Positions 58,815 through 64,000 of a stretch of DNA of 64,000 nt are shown piece by piece. The position numbers and the translations under genes were made by a program. Location of the stretch: the NCBI GenBank assembly GCA_015059305.1, contig SVAQ01000004.1:1-64000 (forward strand). The letters are read 5' to 3'. The DNA comes from Bacillota bacterium. Lineage in GTDB: Bacteria; Bacillota_I; Bacilli_A; RF39; UBA660. Under the pieces are notes generated by a model. That model was not told the DNA's origin. It ran no database searches and was given only the letters and a program-made list of their open reading frames with translations. The first letter of the stretch is position 1. Each line of letters starts with the position of its first letter.

Positions 58815-60550
58815 ATTTCATCTTCCAACATATCAATAAATTCATCTAAACTCATTGTATGCGTATCTTGTTCATTGTTCAAGCGATAACTAATCATATT
58901 ATCATCTACTTCTTTTTGACCTAAAATTAGTGTATATGGATTCTTATTTATAATACTTTCTCTAATTTTATAACCTAATTTTTCATTACGTTCATCAAGA
59001 TTAACTCTAAATCCTGCCGCTTTCAATTTTTCGTATACCTCTGAAGCATATTTTAAATGATATTCGTTATTAACAGGAACTACATTAATTTGCACTGGAG
59101 AAAGCCATACAGGAAGCAATCCTTTTGTTTCCTCTAAAATAAATGCTGTAAAGCGGTCAAAAGTACCAAATATAGCGCGGTGTAATACAACTGGTATTTG
59201 TTTATTACCATCTTTATCAATATATGAAAGCTCAAATTTTCTAGGTAATAAGAAATCTAATTGGCAAGTTGATAAAGTTACTTCTGGACCAACTGCAGGC
59301 TTAACTTCAACGTCTAATTTTGGACCGTAGAATGCAGCTTCTCCGATTGCTTCATAATAATCAAGGCCGAAGTCATTTAATACTTCACGAAGCTTATCCT
59401 CTGCTTCGTTCCACATTTTATCGTCATCAAAATATTTTTCTTTATCTTCTGGATCACGTAAAGATAATCTAAACTTATAGTTTTTAAGACCAAAGTCTTT
59501 ATAAACATCTAAAATTAGTTCTACAACTTTTTTAAATTCTTCCCCAATTTGATCAGGTCTAACAAATAAGTGCGCATCATTTTGGCACATACATCTTACT
59601 CTTTCTAGTCCTTTTACAGCACCACTTGCTTCGTATCTAAAGTCAGTAGCAAATTCTCCAATACGGATTGGTAAATCACGATATGAATGTAATTCATTAC
59701 CATAGACTAACATATGATGAGGACAATTCATCGGTCTTAAAACAAATTCTTCTTCATCTACTTTCATCGATGGGAACATGTTTTCTTTATAATGATCCCA
59801 ATGGCCTGAAGTTTTATACAAATCAACAGTACCTACACATGGAGTATAAACATGTTTATAGCCTAGATTTTGTTCTTTTTCATAAATGTAATTTTCTAAA
59901 TTTTTACGAACTATAGCTCCATTTGGAAGCCAAAGTGGCATACCTTTACCTACAAGGTTATGTGACATAAAAATATTTAAATCTTTACCTATTTTACGAT
60001 GATCTCTTTCTTTTGCTTCTTCAAGCTCTTTTAAATATTCATTTAAATCATCTTCATTTTCGAAGCAAACACCATAAATTCTTTGAAGCATTTTATTATT
60101 AGCATCGCCCTTCCAATATGCGCCACTAAATTTAATTAGTTTAAAATATTTAAGTTCTTTTACAGTATCAACGTGAGGACCACGACATAAATCTGTAAAA
60201 TCTCCTTGAGTATAGCAACTAATAACTGTTCCGTCTTCAAAATTATTAATTAGTTCCAATTTATATGGATCATTTTTAAATCTTTCAAGAGCATCTTCCT
60301 TAGAAACTTCTTCACGATAAATTCTTTTACCATCCTTAGCAATTTTTTTCATTTCTTTTTCAAGTTTTTCAAGATCTTCCTCTTTAATTGCATCGTCTCC
60401 TAAATCAATATCATAGTAAAATCCTTCTTCAATTACTGGACCAACCCAAAATAAAGCTTTAGGGTATAAATGTTTTACAGCTTGTGCTAGTAAATGAGCA
60501 CAACTATGATTCATTACAGATAATCTTTCATCTTCTAATATCTTTTTCAT
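58799..60550 (-). CDS. thrS: Threonyl-tRNA synthetase lacking the TGS domain
   Basis: Charges tRNA-Thr. The editing (SAD) domain begins near residue 15 (MNHSCAHLLAQAVKHLYP) and carries TQGDFTDLCRGPH. The class II core has MRPMNCPHHMLVY (motif-2 region) and VLHRAIFGTFDRF (motif 3). The ~60-residue N-terminal TGS (N1) domain of most bacterial ThrRS is absent. I chose ATG 60550 with AGGAAG 9 nt upstream over ATG 60598 inside the preceding gene. It is the second gene of a threonine T-box operon. Confidence 0.95.
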   Translation of the reverse strand: MKKILEDERLSVMNHSCAHLLAQAVKHLYPKALFWVGPVIEEGFYYDIDLGDDAIKEEDLEKLEKEMKKIAKDGKRIYREEVSKEDALERFKNDPYKLELINNFEDGTVISCYTQGDFTDLCRGPHVDTVKELKYFKLIKFSGAYWKGDANNKMLQRIYGVCFENEDDLNEYLKELEEAKERDHRKIGKDLNIFMSHNLVGKGMPLWLPNGAIVRKNLENYIYEKEQNLGYKHVYTPCVGTVDLYKTSGHWDHYKENMFPSMKVDEEEFVLRPMNCPHHMLVYGNELHSYRDLPIRIGEFATDFRYEASGAVKGLERVRCMCQNDAHLFVRPDQIGEEFKKVVELILDVYKDFGLKNYKFRLSLRDPEDKEKYFDDDKMWNEAEDKLREVLNDFGLDYYEAIGEAAFYGPKLDVEVKPAVGPEVTLSTCQLDFLLPRKFELSYIDKDGNKQIPVVLHRAIFGTFDRFTAFILEETKGLLPVWLSPVQINVVPVNNEYHLKYASEVYEKLKAAGFRVNLDERNEKLGYKIRESIINKNPYTLILGQKEVDDNMISYRLNNEQDTHTMSLDEFIDMLEDEIKARK

Positions 60551-60884
60551 TTTTATTTTCTTCCTTTCTTTCCTGTAATTTATTAATTTTTTCTTCAACT
60601 ATTTTTAATAAAAGCGCAAAACTGCTATCAATTTCTGGTTTTTGATCGCCAAAACGATTAACATCACGCAAAAGCATTAACATCACGCGGGTTCGATATA
60701 ATCCAAATAATTCGGTTACATCCATCATTGGACTATGATTTTCTTTATCTAAATAGTGTGCTTTAATACTCTCTTTAATTTCGGTTATTGCAATTTCGCA
60801 TGCATCTAAAACTTCTTTATTCAAAGTATTTTCACTTATGATTTGTTCAACCGTCGCTAACGCTAATTTCATGTCCATTTCCAT
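60528..60884 (-). CDS. Small helical protein preceding thrS, unknown
   Basis: 118 residues, no family recognised. Three or four helices are predicted (MKLALATVEQIISENTLN; VTELFGLYRTRVMLMLLRDVNR; ALLLKIVEEKINKLQERKEE), with a highly charged C-terminus that overlaps thrS by ~23 nt. It has no membrane or signal segment. Position behind a threonine T-box and ahead of thrS suggests it is needed when tRNA-Thr is low, or that it merely occupies the leader. Confidence 0.6.
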   Translation of the reverse strand: MEMDMKLALATVEQIISENTLNKEVLDACEIAITEIKESIKAHYLDKENHSPMMDVTELFGLYRTRVMLMLLRDVNRFGDQKPEIDSSFALLLKIVEEKINKLQERKEENKNEKDIRR

Positions 60885-60909
60885 TATTTATTCTCTCCCT
60901 TCTAAGAAC

Positions 60910-61100
60910 AAAAAAAGATGATACCTAAGGAGTAATTTCTTACGGTACCATCCTTTTATTTTACTTAATTTATATAACGGGTTTTAACCGGGATTTATTA
61001 ATCCTCTCAAAAAGTAGTAACTACTAAAGACGTTCATTAACTTCCACCAAACGTTAACTCTCTATTCAACCGCTTTAATAATCATGTCTTTTCTCATCGA
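60910..61100 (-). promoter_or_regulatory. T-box leader, threonine specifier (thrS operon)
   Basis: Minus strand: a GATGAGAAAAGA stem-I start, GAGAGTTAACGTTTGGTGG apical region, specifier loop GTT-ACT-AC (ACT at 61016-61018, a Thr codon), GGATGGTACCGT antiterminator element, and a GATGATACC/GGTACCATC terminator followed by T. Layout matches the serine T-box at 2166-2360. Confidence 0.92.
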
Positions 61101-61108
61101 TTTACACT

Positions 61109-61137
61109 ATAATACTACAAAATATTACTTTTGCCAA
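61109..61137 (-). promoter_or_regulatory. Promoter of the thrS T-box operon
   Basis: Minus-strand -35 TTGGCA (61132-61137) and -10 TATTAT (61109-61114), 17-bp spacer. It overlaps the last codons of the upstream gene's side. Confidence 0.7.
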
Positions 61138-61148
61138 GTTTATATTTA

Positions 61149-61643
61149 CTAAACCGTTCCACAATCAAGCTTTTTATTGTAGCTATAATCATATGTTATT
61201 TCTTTGTTTCCAGAAAATTTATCAATTTTAATCAAATGCAAAGCAATATGTTTTTGACACCAACCACACTTGTTATACACTTTAAACATAATATTAATGG
61301 TATCGCCAATTTCAACTTTTTCAACATCTTTTATTCGAGATTCAGCACATGTGTCATATTCCTGGAAAGATACAACATAGTAATTATTTGCAAAATTTTC
61401 AATTGTTAAATCTTCATTAATATTATATTTTTTAACTAAATCCAGATAATCATAATAATTTTTAAGAACAAAATCTTTATAATTTGATAAACCAGCTTTT
61501 GGACCTATATCGTACGCCAAAGAACTCATACTTTTAAAAATAATACTAGCACAAAACCAAATTAATAAAACACTGAGTATTACTACTAAACTAGTTATTA
61601 CAGCTTTTGTAACAATGGGATTTCTTGCTTTTACTCTACTCAT
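61149..61643 (-). CDS. Membrane-anchored unknown protein
   Basis: 164 residues: a cytoplasmic basic start (SRVKARNP), one membrane helix (VITSLVVILSVLLIWFCASII) and an exterior domain with four Cys (DTCAES, KCGWCQK, DCGTV). The GWCQKHI context is CxxC-like (CGWC), but there is no thioredoxin fold evidence. The family is not recognised. It ends just before the thrS promoter. Confidence 0.62.
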   Translation of the reverse strand: MSRVKARNPIVTKAVITSLVVILSVLLIWFCASIIFKSMSSLAYDIGPKAGLSNYKDFVLKNYYDYLDLVKKYNINEDLTIENFANNYYVVSFQEYDTCAESRIKDVEKVEIGDTINIMFKVYNKCGWCQKHIALHLIKIDKFSGNKEITYDYSYNKKLDCGTV

Positions 61644-61693
61644 CTATCATCACATAATTATTTTAACATCATCTTCACAAAAATAAAAGAGCA

Positions 61694-61720
61694 ACAAAAA
61701 AAGACCTTAAAACAGGTCTT
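61694..61720 (-). terminator. Terminator of tRNA-Ala
   Basis: AAGACCT/AGGTCTT stem with a six-base loop and a T run on the minus strand, 12 bp after the tRNA. Confidence 0.85.
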
Positions 61721-61731
61721 CATAATCATTA

Positions 61732-61808
61732 TGGTGGAGAATGTGGGACTCGAACCCGCGACCCCCTGCGTGCAAGGCAGGTGCTCTAGCCAACTGAGCT
61801 AATTCCCC
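61732..61808 (-). tRNA. tRNA-Ala (TGC)
   Basis: Cloverleaf with encoded CCA: acceptor GGGGAAT/ATTCTCC with the G3-U70 wobble pair, the alanine identity element, and an A discriminator. Anticodon loop CTTGCAC (anticodon TGC). Regular D- and T-loops. Confidence 0.97.
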
Positions 61809-61821
61809 AAATGACTTAATT

Positions 61822-61850
61822 ATCTTATCACACAAAATTTAGATAATCAA
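61822..61850 (-). promoter_or_regulatory. Promoter of tRNA-Ala
   Basis: Minus-strand -35 TTGATT (61845-61850) and -10 TAAGAT (61822-61827), 17-bp spacer. Confidence 0.68.
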
Positions 61851-61870
61851 GTATTTTTTGCGTAAACTTG

Positions 61871-62071
61871 CTATTTTTTTATGACAGTAACTAAACCTTT
61901 GTCTACTTCTTCTAAAGCACGACCTAATTGTTTCTTATTTTTATACTCTTGTTCTTTCATTTGATAGTGATCGTATTCTAGCATTTGTTTACTTCTTTTT
62001 GAGGCGACGTGTACTAGTAAATATTTTGAATCTACTTTCGTTAAAATTTTATCTACAGATGGATATAACAC
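61871..62071 (-). CDS. rpoZ: RNA polymerase omega subunit
   Basis: Small RNA polymerase assembly subunit of 66 residues. The family marks are YPSVDKILTKVDSKYLLVHVASKRSKQM and GRALEEVDKGLVTV. I chose GTG 62071, 8 nt from AGGAG; an in-frame TTG at 62080 sits on the site. It lies alone and not beside gmk as in many Bacillota. Confidence 0.92.
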   Translation of the reverse strand: MLYPSVDKILTKVDSKYLLVHVASKRSKQMLEYDHYQMKEQEYKNKKQLGRALEEVDKGLVTVIKK

Positions 62072-62163
62072 TGCTATCAACTCCTTACATTAATATCATA
62101 CCCAATAATGTGTAAACAGTTCAATAGTTAGTGTCAATTTTTGACATATCATTTACAGGTGTA

Positions 62164-62538
62164 TTAGTTTAATAAAATTTTGGTCTCAATTTTCCCGTCT
62201 TCAAGTGTAATTCGAACTCTAAGATCGTTAAGTAATTTAACATCACTTGTGGGGTCTTTTACATTACCATTTTCATCATCCGGTAATAAATAACTTTTTT
62301 CTACCAAATCACTTACTGTAACATATATAGTTTTTTCATCTTCAAATAAACTCATATTATTTTCACCATATAATTTTGCACTTTTATCGATAAGTTTCAT
62401 TCTGTTATCATATAAAGTTTGTTTATCATCATATGCAAATGCATAACTAGCTTTATTAACGGCTACAAAGTATACAATGGTAAATACTGATAAAACAGCA
62501 ATAATTTCATATAATATTATATTTTTTGACTTCATCAT
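62164..62538 (-). CDS. Membrane-anchored unknown protein
   Basis: 124 residues: an N-terminal membrane helix (IILYEIIAVLSVFTIVYFVAV), a helical stretch (TLYDNRMKLIDKSAKLYGE) and a small exterior domain (TIYVTVSDLVEKSYLL; NDLRVRITLEDGKIETKILLN). Its shape is reminiscent of minor pseudopilins, but no assembly genes adjoin. It overlaps the upstream gene by 4 nt. Confidence 0.6.
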   Translation of the reverse strand: MMKSKNIILYEIIAVLSVFTIVYFVAVNKASYAFAYDDKQTLYDNRMKLIDKSAKLYGENNMSLFEDEKTIYVTVSDLVEKSYLLPDDENGNVKDPTSDVKLLNDLRVRITLEDGKIETKILLN

Positions 62539-63533
62539 ATGTTTTCCCTTTCACTATGACCCTTTAAATTCCACGAAGGATAATCTAAAGCTAAATTTTC
62601 AACAAGTGCCATAAATTTATTTTTATGTTTTTTATTATTAAATTCAAAGTATGCATCTATTAAACTAGACAGAATTTCTTTTGATGCAGTTTTATCAAGT
62701 TGATAATTTGTTAAAAAAGGAATCAAAACATACTTATTAACGATCTTCATACTACCTTTTTCAACATCATAATTCCGATGAATAAACTTCATAAGTTTCT
62801 TATAGCTTTTGTATTTTGACATATATGTAAAATCATGAATACTTATAAGCTCCTCATTTGTGTACATAGCATACTTTGTTTTTTTATTTAAAATACTTTT
62901 GCATTGTTTAAGATTTTTAATAATATTACTAGCTATATATGTGTTTTTTTTCTGCATATCTTCGTAAATTTTAAATTCACCATAAAATCTAGCAATATTT
63001 TTTACTCTTTCTAAAGTTTGTTCTGATGTTAACTTATATATTTTTGAATACTCTTCATAAAATTTTTTATAATCAACAACACCGTATGCATCAATAAAAC
63101 CTAAAATTAAACTATATTCTTTGGTATTTTGTTTTGCCTTTTCAATTGTTTTTTTATTTTTTATTTTCTTTTTATATACATCAAGAAGTTCTTTAGGTAA
63201 GTAAAAAGTTTTACCATCAGTAACTTTCACCAATTTATGTCGTTGTAAATTACGCATAAAATCTAATAATAAATGATTAACGTGAATAGTTATTTTTCCT
63301 TTTTTCTTAACTAAAAATTTTATGTTATGAAATTCATCAATTTGAAATAGATCAAGTGTAAAATTAACAATATTATTTATGTTCTCTAAAATTAGGTCTA
63401 AATAAATTTGCTTTTTAGCATTCTTTTTATATACAATATGAAAAGTATCTAAAATATCTGTTAAATCACTTTTATTTAAACTTTCTAAATAATCCTTGTA
63501 TGTTATTAATTTATTACCATCTTGTTTCTTCAT
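62535..63533 (-). CDS. Unknown helical cytoplasmic protein
   Basis: 332 residues, Lys-rich and mostly helical. The end (FMALVENLALDYPSWNLKGHSERE) resembles the short sequence that precedes SEC-C zinc motifs in some Bacillota proteins, but the zinc cysteines themselves are missing. No signal, membrane segment or known domain is seen. It is second of a set running CYTH, this gene, the 62164 gene. Confidence 0.58.
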   Translation of the reverse strand: MKKQDGNKLITYKDYLESLNKSDLTDILDTFHIVYKKNAKKQIYLDLILENINNIVNFTLDLFQIDEFHNIKFLVKKKGKITIHVNHLLLDFMRNLQRHKLVKVTDGKTFYLPKELLDVYKKKIKNKKTIEKAKQNTKEYSLILGFIDAYGVVDYKKFYEEYSKIYKLTSEQTLERVKNIARFYGEFKIYEDMQKKNTYIASNIIKNLKQCKSILNKKTKYAMYTNEELISIHDFTYMSKYKSYKKLMKFIHRNYDVEKGSMKIVNKYVLIPFLTNYQLDKTASKEILSSLIDAYFEFNNKKHKNKFMALVENLALDYPSWNLKGHSERENI

Positions 63534-63589
63534 AACTACTCCCTTAATAATTATATCATCAAAAAAGTCTAATTCCTAGGGTATAATCA

Positions 63590-64000
63590 TTACCATTTCA
63601 TGGATTCTAATATCTCTATTTCTGCTTTTTTAACAAAATAGTCATTATTTTTTATTGGAATATTATAACTTTGCAAATCTTCCTTCATTTCTTCAATATT
63701 AGAATATGTGCGGTTGATCTTTTTATTTTCTTGTTCTAGCTCTATATAAATATGTTTTCCATTTACCAATTGTACAGCAAATTCAGTTTTATCATTAGTA
63801 TATACTTTAATATGATCGTTGATCGCAATCAATTTGTGATAACCTATTTTTTCCAAAAAAAGTTGGGCTTCATTTAGTGAAACAATATGACAATTAACCT
63901 GACTTTGACTTAGAATCTCTTTTTTATCATTATAATTTTTACGTTTATATACAAGTTGTTTTATGTCATCATTTATTGTTAAAATATTACGAATAATTAT
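63590..64000 (-). CDS. CYTH-domain protein, 5' end cut by window edge
   Basis: The reading frame stays open from the window end to 63590, so the gene begins beyond 64000 and an apparent TTG start at 63856 is probably false. The visible ~136 residues fit a CYTH (adenylate cyclase CyaB/thiamine triphosphatase) fold: KQLVYKRKNY, NEAQLFLEKIGYHKL, TEFAVQLVNGKHIYIELEQE, and a C-terminal YFVKKAEIEILE. CYTH enzymes hydrolyse or form triphosphates using acidic and basic residues inside a barrel. The function is not decided. Confidence 0.72.
   Translation of the reverse strand: MIIRNILTINDDIKQLVYKRKNYNDKKEILSQSQVNCHIVSLNEAQLFLEKIGYHKLIAINDHIKVYTNDKTEFAVQLVNGKHIYIELEQENKKINRTYSNIEEMKEDLQSYNIPIKNNDYFVKKAEIEILESMKW

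Noticed and set aside
1..64000. CRISPR array, insertion sequence, prophage or rRNA operon
   Set aside because: I looked for regularly spaced repeats, transposase or integrase motifs, phage genes and conserved rRNA segments and found none.

Overview
This 64 kb window is low-GC (roughly 30% by eye) chromosomal DNA from a Gram-positive-type bacterium of the Bacillota, most likely an uncultured member of class Bacilli. The pointers are T-box leaders, SigH beside rlmB, a secE-nusG pair, lgt with several lipobox-bearing lipoproteins, and a remnant spoIIA-sigF-spoVA locus. TGA acts as a stop (for example spoVAD at 5191-5193 and the 245-residue membrane protein at 29972-29974), so the code is standard and not the Mycoplasma code. 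I saw no insertion sequence, prophage, CRISPR array or rRNA. Most genes lie on the minus strand, with short gaps and many small overlaps.

Layout. 0.3-4.1 kb: T-box-controlled GNAT-serS operon, then a Y-family polymerase/YolD pair behind a LexA-like box. 4.1-7.6 kb: a Pro/Val/Ala-rich tail-anchored protein, then a reduced sporulation-type locus (STAS, SigF/G-like sigma, SpoVAC, SpoVAD, SpoVAE) with no spoIIAB. 7.7-18.7 kb: TrkH/TrkA potassium uptake, a FIST-aldehyde dehydrogenase-SDR operon, trxB, lgt and uvrA. 18.8-30.8 kb: a large locus for a Tad-like pilus or secretion apparatus. It encodes a CpaF ATPase, TadB/TadC, CpaB, a degenerate TadZ/CpaE, four short pilin-like proteins starting MK(E/N)(A/S), a 1297-residue Cys-rich secreted protein, a membrane-anchored partner, and two VirB2-like small membrane proteins with their own transcription signals. 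30.8-34.8 kb: a CPBP protease with a probably inactive metallophosphoesterase, and three linked proteins of unknown function. 34.9-37.4 kb: an NMT1-type ABC importer. 37.4-50.8 kb: a transglutaminase-like protein, membrane-bound XRE regulators, secE-nusG, a one-domain Clp-type AAA+ ATPase, two related unknown proteins, RNA-modification enzymes, a GH25 lysozyme lipoprotein, an intact metallophosphoesterase, an FAD/Rieske oxidoreductase and a rhodanese lipoprotein. 50.9-64 kb: a LigD-like phosphoesterase-polymerase without ligase, sigH-rlmB, a zinc alcohol dehydrogenase, a radical SAM protein, an SPFH protein, a T-box-controlled thrS operon, rpoZ and a CYTH protein cut by the window edge. Four tRNA genes (Asn, His, Thr, Ala) are each monocistronic with recognisable promoters.

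The strongest leads are the Tad-like locus with its Cys-rich giant, and the sporulation-type sigma locus. In the latter the anti-sigma kinase is missing and the phosphorylatable serine of the SpoIIAA-like protein is replaced by glutamate. Smaller leads are a tRNA-Thr with reciprocal changes at the 18-55 elbow pair, a pseudo-phosphoesterase, and a gene that looks leaderless. All functions come from reading the sequence; no database search was run.
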